Shown here piece after piece: positions 1 through 7,768 of a stretch of DNA of 64,000 nt. Numbering within the stretch: the first letter of the stretch is position 1; every line of letters begins with the position of its first letter. The notes beneath the pieces are model-generated. The model did no database searches. It had not been told where the DNA came from and saw only the letters and a program-made list of their open reading frames with translations. Origin of the DNA: Acinetobacter sp. NIPH 298 (lineage in GTDB: Bacteria > Pseudomonadota > Gammaproteobacteria > Pseudomonadales > Moraxellaceae); the NCBI RefSeq assembly GCF_000369505.1, contig NZ_KB850053.1, positions 338,943-402,942 on the forward strand. Direction: 5' to 3'. Both the position numbers and the translations under genes were made by a program.

Positions 1-224
1 CGATGTGCTTTAATTTCAATTGCTATCATTCCAAGCTTTGGAATGATAACTAAAAAGTCTATTTCACCCATTATTTGGGTTTGGTGATACGTTGAGGCAA
101 TATTCAAAGAGTGGAGAATAGTCCAGTCAGAAATATTTTCTTCTTGAGATATCCTCGTAAAGAATTCTATTTCACCAGGGCTTGGATTATCTGGGTCAAT
201 TCTTTTTGGAATCATTTTTGGCAT
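1..224 (-). CDS. NERD-domain protein, N-terminal part only
   Basis: Partial gene that starts at 224 and runs off the left edge; about 74 residues are visible. After a short lead the protein reads as a nuclease-related domain: the stretch GEIDFLVIIPKLGMIAIEIK matches the NERD pattern of a Gly-Glu-x-Asp followed by a hydrophobic strand and Glu-x-Lys, the PD-(D/E)xK-type catalytic core. NERD domains are often fused to UvrD- or DEAD-type helicases, so the missing part could be a helicase (inference). It follows the 455-residue gene by six bases, so it is the third gene of one leftward operon. The function is unknown; nucleic-acid cleavage is the family expectation. Confidence 0.6.
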   Translation of the reverse strand, partial: MPKMIPKRIDPDNPSPGEIEFFTRISQEENISDWTILHSLNIASTYHQTQIMGEIDFLVIIPKLGMIAIEIKAH

Positions 225-230
225 TTATTA

Positions 231-1598
231 TTATCCTAAAGCTATAAGTGAAAATTTAATACCTTGAATTTGATACTCAGATTTTAGTGAAGTATTACAT
301 TTCAAGCTTTCCAAGAACTCTCTTACAATCTCTAAACCAATAATTTTTTTTTCATGTCCTTCACTTATAGAATCACCTCTTCGTCTTCTTGCTAACTCAA
401 AGAATTTCTCTACTTCCTGCTTATCTCTAACTCCTGCAAAAGATAATACAGACTTATAGTCCTCAAAATTACCAGGCGCAATGTTGTTCGGGTTATACCA
501 ATTCTTGATATTTACAATACTAGCTTTCTTTGCCCCCAACATTTCTAATTCTTTTATAAGACCATCAATATGAGGGTGATCCCTTAAAGGTTTTTTCCAT
601 TTTTCCATTATTAGATTTTGCTTACGCTTTAAATCTTCTGACGTCAAGCAGGATGTATCAATTCGATCTACTATGTATTTTATATTTTGGATCTGATCGC
701 TATTTTCAAAACTTGAATATTTAATTTTTCCATCTTCATCGATTACAAGGTATTCTTTATTACATTCTATATACCTTAATTCTCTTTTACTATCAAATAC
801 TTCCATTATAAAAAGTGGCTGTTCACAACTATTGAGCAATGATATATCAGAGTTAATAATCATCTCATCGCAGAAAGAAGCTGAAAATTTTGAATAAAAA
901 TCTTGGCTAGGTTTAACTGATATTAATTCACTTCTTTTTAATTTAAGATTATCTGTAGTAACTTCTAAAGACTGATCATTCGGAGCTTTAAATATTGAAG
1001 CATTGAAGCCATTGATAAATGTATTTTCTGGATGAATTAAAATAAATTTTTCAGAAGGAGGAAGAGTTACTAACCCCGATATCCAATTAGCAGGAAGAAA
1101 AGTAATGATAGGTATATCAAAATATTGCTCTCTAGCAGTTTTTGTAAAAACTGGCTTTACAAATTCATGTAAACCATTTTTCTGAATAATTTCAAACATA
1201 AAATCCCATTGATCACTCGATTCAACTAAAAGACCATACATTTCACTATTATTATTTAAAATAATATTTTCCAACGTTTCTATGATTATGTTATTAATAT
1301 CAATAAATCTTATTGAACCAAAGATATCCTTAGCAGCATTTCTAATTTCTGAACGATAGTACTTAAGTGTCTCACATGCTTTACGAGTCTTTGTTATATC
1401 ATCTTCAATAATTTTTCTTGCGGAAATGAACTTATTTAATAATTGGAAACATTGGTTCAATACAAAAGAAATTTGCTCCTCACCACTAGACATAGCCTGC
1501 AAACGTTTTACTGAATTCATAAAAAAAATAATCGGATCATGCTTGTATGGTATTGAAACAATGGTAGAGTTTTCAAAATTTTGGAAAAAAGAATTCAT
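231..1598 (-). CDS. Hypothetical protein, middle gene of NERD operon
   Basis: A 455-residue protein I do not recognise. It has no signal peptide or membrane segment. The N-terminal half has amphipathic helices (about 30-80), the middle is mixed alpha/beta, and the C-terminal quarter (about 330-455) is basic and helical with the run ELARRRRGD, which could contact nucleic acid (inference). Its ATG overlaps the stop of the upstream 286-residue gene in an ATGA, so the two are translationally coupled, and the NERD gene follows six bases downstream. The coupling suggests the three products act together. The two upstream proteins might be one long protein in relatives. The gene is AT-rich compared with the core genes, consistent with transfer. 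Confidence 0.6.
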   Translation of the reverse strand: MNSFFQNFENSTIVSIPYKHDPIIFFMNSVKRLQAMSSGEEQISFVLNQCFQLLNKFISARKIIEDDITKTRKACETLKYYRSEIRNAAKDIFGSIRFIDINNIIIETLENIILNNNSEMYGLLVESSDQWDFMFEIIQKNGLHEFVKPVFTKTAREQYFDIPIITFLPANWISGLVTLPPSEKFILIHPENTFINGFNASIFKAPNDQSLEVTTDNLKLKRSELISVKPSQDFYSKFSASFCDEMIINSDISLLNSCEQPLFIMEVFDSKRELRYIECNKEYLVIDEDGKIKYSSFENSDQIQNIKYIVDRIDTSCLTSEDLKRKQNLIMEKWKKPLRDHPHIDGLIKELEMLGAKKASIVNIKNWYNPNNIAPGNFEDYKSVLSFAGVRDKQEVEKFFELARRRRGDSISEGHEKKIIGLEIVREFLESLKCNTSLKSEYQIQGIKFSLIALG

Positions 1599-2455
1599 AA
1601 AGCGGAATCTCTCATTAAAGCAACAACAGACAATGCTCTATTTTTAATACCAAGCTCTATTAAATTTGTGGGAATACTTTGGGGTTCTACTGATGTAAGT
1701 CGGTTATTAGCATAAATATTATTTACCTGTGAAATTAAATCTTGATAACGATTATGAGTAGGAGAAATTATGATCATAAAACGTCCTAATCTAATACTTT
1801 CAGGTACATCATTAACCCAGATCTGACTTTCAAATTTTTTTGAATTAAAACTTCTAGGTGAAAAGGTATTAATGTCCGAAAACTTACCGCCTGAGGCTGA
1901 TAAATTTAGTAAATATTCCATATTTAATTTAGGCATATTTGGTATACCTAGAGGAATTTTCTTCCAATAATCGAGTTTAGCTTTTGCATCATGGCCAATA
2001 AGCACAGGATAAGCTGAATTAGTTAAGTGTTGCACCTCATCAAAAGTTATGTCCCGTTTACCTAACCAATTTTCAGGTGTTTTGTGTGGAAATAGTTTTC
2101 CAAACTGTTCAATTTCCGAGCATGGTTTTGCTTCACGTCCTGGATCACATTTTGAATTTGAACGGACCTTACGATATCTGTACCAATAAAAGTCCTGATT
2201 TCCTGAAAAATTAACTGTTCCCTCTATAACAGCATGAATATATTTATTAGGCTCATCTTGCTTAGGTAGCAAAAGGCAAGTACCTCGCTCATACGGTGGG
2301 AGGATTTTTACTTTAGCACCATGGCATGCAGCAAGAGCTGTTAAATATGGAGTCTTTGAGATAATTGCAACACATTTGAACTCTCTATCTATAAATAAGC
2401 TTTTTGATAATGCATAGAGAAGCTGGTATTGCTTTGGAAACTTATTCAAATCCAT
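1595..2455 (-). CDS. Hypothetical protein, first gene of NERD operon
   Basis: A 286-residue soluble protein of unknown function and the first gene of the leftward three-gene operon. It starts at an ATG at 2455. Residues about 25-75 alternate hydrophobic strands (CVAIISKTPYLTALAACHGA), reminiscent of a Rossmann-like or P-loop-like fold but lacking a Walker A motif. A second hydrophobic strand with ESIRLGRFMIIISPTHNRYQ lies near residue 220. Its stop overlaps the start of the next gene by four bases. The long leader (2456-2671) has no ORF and would hold the operon promoter. Operon structure and accessory location make a host-defence role possible, but no known system is matched. Confidence 0.6.
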   Translation of the reverse strand: MDLNKFPKQYQLLYALSKSLFIDREFKCVAIISKTPYLTALAACHGAKVKILPPYERGTCLLLPKQDEPNKYIHAVIEGTVNFSGNQDFYWYRYRKVRSNSKCDPGREAKPCSEIEQFGKLFPHKTPENWLGKRDITFDEVQHLTNSAYPVLIGHDAKAKLDYWKKIPLGIPNMPKLNMEYLLNLSASGGKFSDINTFSPRSFNSKKFESQIWVNDVPESIRLGRFMIIISPTHNRYQDLISQVNNIYANNRLTSVEPQSIPTNLIELGIKNRALSVVALMRDSAL

Positions 2456-2671
2456 ACTAAGTAATCTTATTTAAATCCTTCTTTTAAATTAATCTATTTA
2501 TAGCAGTTATTTTTACCACTTACTATTAATAAAACTCTACATTTCCTAAAAATAGATTAACCTGCCTATCAATCTATAGAAATTTTACTTAAATGCACCC
2601 TTAATATGTATGATTATAAAAAATGATCAAAAGAATATTTTAATTCAAAAATAAGGGAGCAAAAGCCCCCA

Positions 2672-2902
2672 TTACTCTCGCTCTTCCATCTTTGACTCAA
2701 TCCACTGATGGATCTCCCAAGCAGACCAACCAATACGCATCTCTGTTAAACGTATAGGCTGGGGAAATGTTGGATCATAATACTTTGATTTCTTATTGAT
2801 CATCTCATAAATTTTTGATTTGCTCAGAGCAGTAAATTCAACAACATGCTTGATGTTAATGATTTGATTCATCTGAAAAGTTTGACCTGTGAACGCATTC
2901 AT
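2672..2902 (-). CDS. AlpA-family helix-turn-helix regulator
   Basis: A 76-residue DNA-binding protein of the AlpA/phage excisionase-regulator type. The MerR-like winged helix is seen as VVEFTALSKSKIYEMI (HTH) followed by FPQPIRLTEMRIGWSAWEIHQWI, the usual AlpA wing and second helix. Such proteins control excision or replication genes of prophages and integrative elements. The ATG at 2902 has an AGGAG seven bases upstream; an internal ATG (codon 11) is a possible alternative. A hairpin lies directly upstream of the binding site (2916-2952). It is the first gene in a leftward block of element genes. Confidence 0.85.
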   Translation of the reverse strand: MNAFTGQTFQMNQIINIKHVVEFTALSKSKIYEMINKKSKYYDPTFPQPIRLTEMRIGWSAWEIHQWIESKMEERE

Positions 2903-2915
2903 GATGTTTTCTCCT

Positions 2916-2952
2916 AATCATCTGAAGCGAGCGGAAATTCGCTCAAATGATT
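2916..2952 (-). promoter_or_regulatory. Hairpin directly upstream of the alpA-like RBS
   Basis: On the minus strand AATCAT pairs with ATGATT and the inner CGCTC/GAGCG pair closes a small loop. The 3' arm abuts the AGGAG of the AlpA-like gene. It could act on translation or mark the 3' end of the upstream transcript; there is no U-run, so a terminator is less likely. Confidence 0.35.
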
Positions 2953-2989
2953 GGGACTGCTGTAATAAAAAACTTGAATCCCATTTCAG

Positions 2990-3880
2990 TCAATTCAAAG
3001 CTTGTACTGACTGTTGTAATCCTTTCTGAATGTCTTGAACATGGGTCTGTTGATGTTGCACTGAATTTGCTTCATCCGTATAAAACTCTTCAACAATATC
3101 TAAGCCCTCCTCACCTCCCACCTCAAAATTAGCGTTGCCATAACCTTGCCTTGCCACATGATCTAAAGCCTCCTGATAAAATCCTGCCGCTTTGCTTTGC
3201 TCATCAATCTGCTTGGCTGAAATAATCGCATCTTGCAGATTGACTCCATCACGTAAAGTCAGATCCACGTAGTAGATCGGAGTACGATAACTTTGCGTTG
3301 TGCTTTTACCTCTTAAAGTCAGTTGCAATGGCAAACACGAAAGTAAATCACCTGAAGCTGCATGGTAGTAACGTAGTCGTGCTGCCAAAGTTCGGATGCT
3401 GTTAAAGCCTGAGGTTCTAAAGATGAAAGTACCCAACTCATCAGACTCATCCAAATTGACGTAGAGTCTGCTATAAGGCTTGCACTGCCCACCTTGTGCT
3501 AAAGAGCATAAATCAGGTGATGGGCATGGGTGTTGTTCAATGCCATTTTGCCCAAGTCGCTGACAGATTTCTCCATTACCTGAGCAAATCAAACGTCCTG
3601 TTTGACGATCAAATAGGCTGTACTCTGCTCGTAAATTCAATTCAGGATCATTAAAGATCATACGGACTGGAATACTTCTCAACTTTTGGTTTTGATTCGG
3701 TGCTTTAGCTCGCAGTTGCTCATCCAGTGGATGTTTGACCCATCCATCCTTATTTTGGATTTGGCTGGTAATGGTAAATTGATCATCTTTTTCAGGCAGA
3801 CGTTTTCCATTCTTTTCTACAATTTTACCAATGCTGATACGACCTAAAACGGGTGGAGTAATTACTAAACCTTTAATCAT
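2990..3880 (-). CDS. Cys-rich 'hydrolase or metal-binding' protein (RDF-like)
   Basis: A 296-residue protein of the family usually annotated 'hydrolase or metal-binding protein' and linked to recombination directionality factors of integrative elements; the opening MIKGLVITPPVLGRISIGK is typical as I recall it. A putative zinc site is formed by Cys residues spread over about residues 100-135 (CSGNGEIC, HPCPSPDLC, GGQC). I start it at the ATG at 3880 because AGAGGA lies eight bases upstream; a longer frame to 3955 would run into a terminator hairpin. It follows a YqaJ exonuclease and DUF932 gene, a grouping common on mobile elements. The biochemical role is unproven. Confidence 0.7.
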   Translation of the reverse strand: MIKGLVITPPVLGRISIGKIVEKNGKRLPEKDDQFTITSQIQNKDGWVKHPLDEQLRAKAPNQNQKLRSIPVRMIFNDPELNLRAEYSLFDRQTGRLICSGNGEICQRLGQNGIEQHPCPSPDLCSLAQGGQCKPYSRLYVNLDESDELGTFIFRTSGFNSIRTLAARLRYYHAASGDLLSCLPLQLTLRGKSTTQSYRTPIYYVDLTLRDGVNLQDAIISAKQIDEQSKAAGFYQEALDHVARQGYGNANFEVGGEEGLDIVEEFYTDEANSVQHQQTHVQDIQKGLQQSVQALN

Positions 3881-3942
3881 GATGCTGTCCTCTATATAGA
3901 TGTTGAAATGGCGTTTAAATTTGGATAAATAAATTTTGGGTA

Positions 3943-3974
3943 TAAAAAATCCCATTCCTATTGAGGTATGGGAT
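3943..3974 (-). terminator. Intrinsic terminator after yqaJ-like gene
   Basis: On the minus strand ATCCCAT pairs with ATGGGAT, with an inner CC/GG pair, followed by a run of six T. It lies after the YqaJ gene and about 70 bases before the next gene's start, so it may end or attenuate read-through. Confidence 0.6.
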
Positions 3975-4021
3975 CGGGTTGGTTGAGTTAGAATGAATTG
4001 TTGATGTCGGTAATATCTGCT

Positions 4022-5134
4022 TTACCCACCATTTGGATAAATCTGAAAGCGCCTTGTTCCAGCTTTGGTTTGTGGGAACTGTTGCAGAAACTCGGGATGC
4101 TGTAGAAGTAAGGCTTTACTGTCTAAGCTGACCGAATCTTTAGATTTCTTCCACGTAACTGAACCCGCCTTAAATATGGCTCGTTCTGAGTCCTGCATCT
4201 TGATTTGGATTTGATGCTTCAACTGATCAAAACTGCTCTGGTGTTGCTCCAGCAAATGACGTTGTTGCAGTAATTGCTCAAAGCACTGATTGGCTGTGAC
4301 ATCCTCAGATAGATCGGTAGTGCTGAGTGGTGTGTGGACTGGATATAAAAGTTGTAGTGCTTTGGCTGCTGATTCACTGGCATCCACATCAGGCGGAACA
4401 TCTTTTTCCACACATTCCCAGAAGTAACGCTCTGCATCCACAATGTATTTAATCACCGTTTCACTACGCGTCACTTTAAAGATTCGGGTTTCATGTCCAC
4501 AGATCAAGGCACAGATATGCGCTGCCTGTTTGCCTGTCACGGCTAACTGATGTTGTACTTGGCAGAGCACATAAAGCGGCACACCATCTCGCCAGAGTTT
4601 TGAACCATATTCCCCTACTGTTTTGCACTCTAAGATTTGAACTTCCTCATTGCCCACAACGGCATAGTCCAAGTTAGCCAACATAAAGTGTTTGTCTTCA
4701 TCTGGGTGCTGTAGCACTGCATTGACGCGACGGACTTTGTGATTGGTATGCATGCTGTAGTATTGCGCCACCAGAGGTTCCAACTGCTTGCCCCAATATA
4801 ACGGTGCATGGCCTGCACTTTCGTCCTCAATGCTTTGCTGCATCCGACCTGTCTTGATCATCCACAGTTCCAACATCGACATATAGGGATTGAGTCCACA
4901 GGCCGTTGCTGCATCACTACTGCCAATGCCCTGTTTTCTGACTTCTAGCCATTGTTGGTAATTCAGCTTTTTGGTGTTGGCAAGACGTTTAGCTGCGGGC
5001 AGTTGACTGGTTTTCTTTGGCGTTTTCTTGGTTCGTGTGCCCACCTCAACCTTATGCTCAGTTTCAATCTTGATGGGATACGGTTGTAAGGGTGGATGAT
5101 TTAAAGTGTTCTGAATATGAGTATGGCTATTCAT
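4022..5134 (-). CDS. YqaJ-family viral recombinase/exonuclease
   Basis: A 370-residue YqaJ-type exonuclease, a lambda-exonuclease-like PD-(D/E)xK enzyme that would resect double-stranded DNA ends for single-strand annealing. The visible catalytic pattern is GSSD (71-74), Glu119, Asp156 in NLDYAVV and the Glu169-x-Lys171 of ILECK. The N-terminal 50 residues are basic and low in order; the C-terminal 100 are helical and Gln-rich. No RecT- or Bet-type annealing partner is visible in the window. The ATG at 5134 is the first in frame. Terminator hairpins lie on both sides, suggesting separate control from neighbouring genes. Confidence 0.85.
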   Translation of the reverse strand: MNSHTHIQNTLNHPPLQPYPIKIETEHKVEVGTRTKKTPKKTSQLPAAKRLANTKKLNYQQWLEVRKQGIGSSDAATACGLNPYMSMLELWMIKTGRMQQSIEDESAGHAPLYWGKQLEPLVAQYYSMHTNHKVRRVNAVLQHPDEDKHFMLANLDYAVVGNEEVQILECKTVGEYGSKLWRDGVPLYVLCQVQHQLAVTGKQAAHICALICGHETRIFKVTRSETVIKYIVDAERYFWECVEKDVPPDVDASESAAKALQLLYPVHTPLSTTDLSEDVTANQCFEQLLQQRHLLEQHQSSFDQLKHQIQIKMQDSERAIFKAGSVTWKKSKDSVSLDSKALLLQHPEFLQQFPQTKAGTRRFQIYPNGG

Positions 5135-5183
5135 AATAAATATTCCTATATTGGTAAAATCGTAAAAGCTGAATTTCGGGCAT

Positions 5184-5212
5184 AAAAAAAGCCACGTCGG
5201 GGGTGACGTGGC
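5184..5212 (-). terminator. Intrinsic terminator between DUF932 and yqaJ genes
   Basis: GCCACGTC (5191-5198) and GACGTGGC (5205-5212) form a perfect eight-base-pair stem with a six-base loop, followed on the minus strand by seven T. It is a strong intrinsic terminator in the leftward direction, 57 bases before the YqaJ start. Confidence 0.75.
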
Positions 5213-5298
5213 GAAAAGGGTTTTGCTGCTTGATGTTTTACCTAAAAGTTAAATTAAAATAGAGAGCTTAAATAAAGCTGAAGAAATAATGGGTCTGT

Positions 5299-6348
5299 TT
5301 AAACCACCATTCTTAAAGCTTGTTCCAAACCTCGCTGTTTAATCGCTGCACCTGCCCCAAACCAAGCTGAGTCGAGTCGGTGATCCGTACTCATAGCCCG
5401 ACGTTCATGATCACAGAACTCGGTGATTGAGCAAAGCAAGCCATAGGCTGTATCTTTGGCTGAACTGAGTTCTGCTCCACGCCCATGTCCGTTAAACATG
5501 GTCATCACTTTAGACATGGCTCGTCCATTCGGTTCAGTTTTATTGTCTGATCTGGATGGCTGAGATTGCTTAGGCATCGCTGCATTTCGATAAAACTGAA
5601 TGATGCTTTCATCCTGTTCTGCCATACTCAGACTGGTATTGTTAAATACAGCATCAAAGTAAGCGGCTGCTTCTTGTTGAGTCACCTTACGCTGACTGAG
5701 TTGCTTCATTTCATACATGTGTTCATCCCACGCACGAACTGAGATACCAAGTTGCTGTTTGACTTTCTCAGCATCGAATCGAATGCTGTGCGGAACTTTG
5801 ACGACGCCTGCACTCCCTTGCTGACCACGTAAAGCGATTGCCAAGGTGTTATTACATACCACACGGATACTGGTGAATTGGGCGGTAGTTGCCAGAGTTC
5901 CATCACACGCGGTTGCCAATAAAATGTAGCCATTACTGACATCCTTACCCTTAAGTGCTGCGCTCTGTCCAGTCTTCGCCAACGCCCAGAATTTCTTGCC
6001 ACCTTTGAGCACGCCTGCGGTTTCTAACTCAAAGCCAGATTGTTCAGTCAGGTCTCGATAGAACTCCAGAATTTCCATCGGCTGGACTTCTTGAAAGCGC
6101 TGGCTCACCACAGATAACGGTGCATGGGTATCGGAACGGTATAAAACGCGCTGCTCTTCAAAGGGCATAATGATGTTTTGTCCTCTATGGTTCTGTGCCA
6201 TATAACTGACATCTGATGATTCAATCTGCCAGTCCATCCCTGCCTGCTGTGCCCAAACGTGTAGGGGTTGATTTGGTGTGAGTTGATTGCCTAGGCCATG
6301 CCAAGGGGTTTGTCCTGTGAATGCCATTGTTTCAACTAAATGTGCCAT
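5299..6348 (-). CDS. DUF932 domain protein (phage/plasmid-like)
   Basis: A 349-residue DUF932 protein. The opening MAFTGQTPWHGLGNQL is the family signature (PWHGLG), followed by GVLKGGKKFWALAK and ATACDGTLATTAQFTSIRVV. The family is widespread on plasmids, phages and integrative elements; its molecular role is not established. It lies upstream of the YqaJ exonuclease in the same direction, separated by a strong terminator hairpin, and follows a small membrane protein gene 36 bases away. Confidence 0.8.
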   Translation of the reverse strand: MAHLVETMAFTGQTPWHGLGNQLTPNQPLHVWAQQAGMDWQIESSDVSYMAQNHRGQNIIMPFEEQRVLYRSDTHAPLSVVSQRFQEVQPMEILEFYRDLTEQSGFELETAGVLKGGKKFWALAKTGQSAALKGKDVSNGYILLATACDGTLATTAQFTSIRVVCNNTLAIALRGQQGSAGVVKVPHSIRFDAEKVKQQLGISVRAWDEHMYEMKQLSQRKVTQQEAAAYFDAVFNNTSLSMAEQDESIIQFYRNAAMPKQSQPSRSDNKTEPNGRAMSKVMTMFNGHGRGAELSSAKDTAYGLLCSITEFCDHERRAMSTDHRLDSAWFGAGAAIKQRGLEQALRMVV

Positions 6349-6384
6349 AAGATATGTCCTTTAATGCTATTGTTAAATGCGTGC

Positions 6385-6618
6385 TCAGTATTTAGCTGTG
6401 CTGATGTTGGATCGGGTTTGATCTGCCAGCACTAAAATCACGCCACCCAAAGCAGCACCAGCAACCCCACCAATCAGCGGTGAGAAACCCATCGACTTAG
6501 CTAAGCTCATGCCTAGCACGGCCAGAGTGGTGGGCGCACTGGCAAGGCTCAGTTGCAAAGGTTGGGCTTCACGAAAGCGCGGGTTATAAATTTCTTCCTC
6601 GTTATCCAGATACGACAT
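6385..6618 (-). CDS. Small predicted membrane protein
   Basis: A 77-residue protein. The N-terminal third is acidic (MSYLDNEEEIYNPRF); residues about 30-68 are hydrophobic and Gly/Ala-rich (LAVLGMSLAKSMGF, IGGVAGAALGGVILVLA), forming one or two membrane segments. Its family is unknown. It lies 36 bases upstream of the DUF932 gene in the same direction and probably shares its transcript. The ATG at 6618 is the first in frame. Confidence 0.55.
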   Translation of the reverse strand: MSYLDNEEEIYNPRFREAQPLQLSLASAPTTLAVLGMSLAKSMGFSPLIGGVAGAALGGVILVLADQTRSNISTAKY

Positions 6619-6651
6619 GGTGTTTCTCCAATGTTTGAAATGACTGTTTAA

Positions 6652-6690
6652 AACGCCATTGCAGACCTTATTAGGACACTGCTTGGCGTT
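6652..6690 (-). promoter_or_regulatory. Hairpin upstream of the 77-residue gene
   Basis: Nested pairs AACGCC/GGCGTT, GCAG/CTGC and CC/GG form an interrupted hairpin about 34 bases before the start of the leftward small-membrane-protein gene. Only a short T-run follows on the minus strand, so it could be a weak terminator or a leader structure. Confidence 0.35.
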
Positions 6691-6841
6691 ACTTCATTTC
6701 AGTAATATGTATTTGAAATAATTTGGAATCATATGCTTGTTCATTTTTTACTGAGTTGTACAAAACATCAGGACAAATCGAATTGACCTATGAAATCGTT
6801 ATGATTATTATGAGCTTGCTGACCTACATCGTCAGTCGGTT

Positions 6842-7022
6842 TTAGCAGACCGTTGATCCGGACAAAAAATAGTTTCGACTATTTTTTGGGAACTCTCTCG
6901 TCCCCCTTTTTTCTTTATGGTAGGACGGAAGGGGGACACCTCCGGGTGTGCTGGTTCCTTGGATCCCAGTCTGCTAACCCCTTTTCGTTCTGCCACCATT
7001 ATTTAGCAGTGATGCGGTAGAA
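6842..7022 (+). ncRNA. Candidate structured RNA or ssDNA element
   Basis: A noncoding stretch with nested perfect complementarity. P1: 6842-6850 with 6969-6977 (9 bp). P2: 6855-6859 with 6961-6965. P3: an 11 bp hairpin, 6863-6873 with 6878-6888, capped by TTCG. P4: 6889-6893 with 6954-6958. P5: 6900-6908 with 6929-6937 (9 bp). P6: 6938-6940 with 6945-6947. A separate hairpin pairs 6986-6993 with 7015-7022. All helices nest without conflict into two three-way junctions. It sits between leftward element genes and a rightward small ORF with a strong ribosome site, so it could be a leader RNA on the plus strand, a small RNA, or a folded single-strand origin or transfer site. I match it to no known riboswitch or ribozyme; the strand is inferred. 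Confidence 0.45.
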
Positions 7023-7046
7023 CTTCTTAATTCCAAGGAGTCAATC

Positions 7047-7136
7047 ATGACTGTTTTTTATATTTCTAAATATCCTTCGCCCTTACCTTCTTATTATGGC
7101 TCGTCGCCACATACGACAGGTCATTTAACAGACTAA
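7047..7136 (+). CDS. Possible 29-residue small protein or leader peptide
   Basis: ATG at 7047, seven bases after AAGGAG (7035-7040), opens 29 codons ending in TAA at 7134. The peptide begins MTVFYISKYPSPLPSYYGSS and has no recognisable family. The good ribosome site and position just below the structured region favour translation, for example as a leader peptide. It is too short for codon statistics. Confidence 0.4.
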   Translation: MTVFYISKYPSPLPSYYGSSPHTTGHLTD

Positions 7137-7302
7137 AACGATCTGCATCACAACACCTTTGTCGCTGACCAGGCATTTACTTTTCTAATTCTTCAATGAA
7201 ATTAAGTCATTGATGTACTGCCATGCCTGAAATGTAGCAATGCTGTCTGTCTGCACGTCGTCCTAAAAATCAATAAACAACAATAATCAGGATTTAATTT
7301 TT

Positions 7303-7719
7303 ATGAACAACCGAATCAAAGCATTTTTACAATGCAGTGCTGTCACAGCCTGCTTATCCATCACCTCACTTTGTCATGCTGATATGAATAAAGTCATGTC
7401 ACTCATTAATGAGCCTTCCTCAGCTCCAACAATTAAACGTTGCGAAGGCAATGTAAATTGCAATGCCTTCGTCGCGATTAGCAGAGAATGGCAAATTATT
7501 CCTAAAGATGATCGATTACGTTATTACATCTATAGCGGTGATCTGAATGCCCTTATTCGAGAAGGTAAGGATTTAAAGGAACAGAAGTTAATTGATATTG
7601 ATGACTTTGCTTATCAGGTCTTTGATTATCATGCCGAGAATATTAATGACAGATGGTTGTACATCAAAGGTATAGCTGTTCTGAAGTACGTCCAACGTAC
7701 CCAGTTTGGTTCTCAGTAA
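7303..7719 (+). CDS. Hypothetical secreted protein
   Basis: A 138-residue protein with a Sec signal peptide: a basic start MNNRIK, a hydrophobic core, and likely cleavage after SLCHA near residue 26. The mature part has a close Cys pair (CEGNVNC, about 47-53) that may form a disulfide, then helices. I recognise no family. It is the first of three rightward genes for exported proteins (two lipoproteins follow), which suggests a joint envelope role, possibly linked to element transfer or surface exclusion (inference). The ATG at 7303 has a weak CAGGA upstream. Confidence 0.6.
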   Translation: MNNRIKAFLQCSAVTACLSITSLCHADMNKVMSLINEPSSAPTIKRCEGNVNCNAFVAISREWQIIPKDDRLRYYIYSGDLNALIREGKDLKEQKLIDIDDFAYQVFDYHAENINDRWLYIKGIAVLKYVQRTQFGSQ

Positions 7720-7768
7720 CCAAGCAATCTTTGTACCTTCCATTCTCGAATTAAAAGGAAATTCTGTC

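Noticed and set aside
231..2455. Naming the 286/455-residue pair as a split DISARM DrmE or other known defence protein
   Set aside because: I cannot confirm any diagnostic motif from memory, so the genes are left unnamed.
2947..3132. 61-codon plus-strand ORF opposite the RDF-like gene
   Set aside because: Shadow of a well-supported minus-strand gene.
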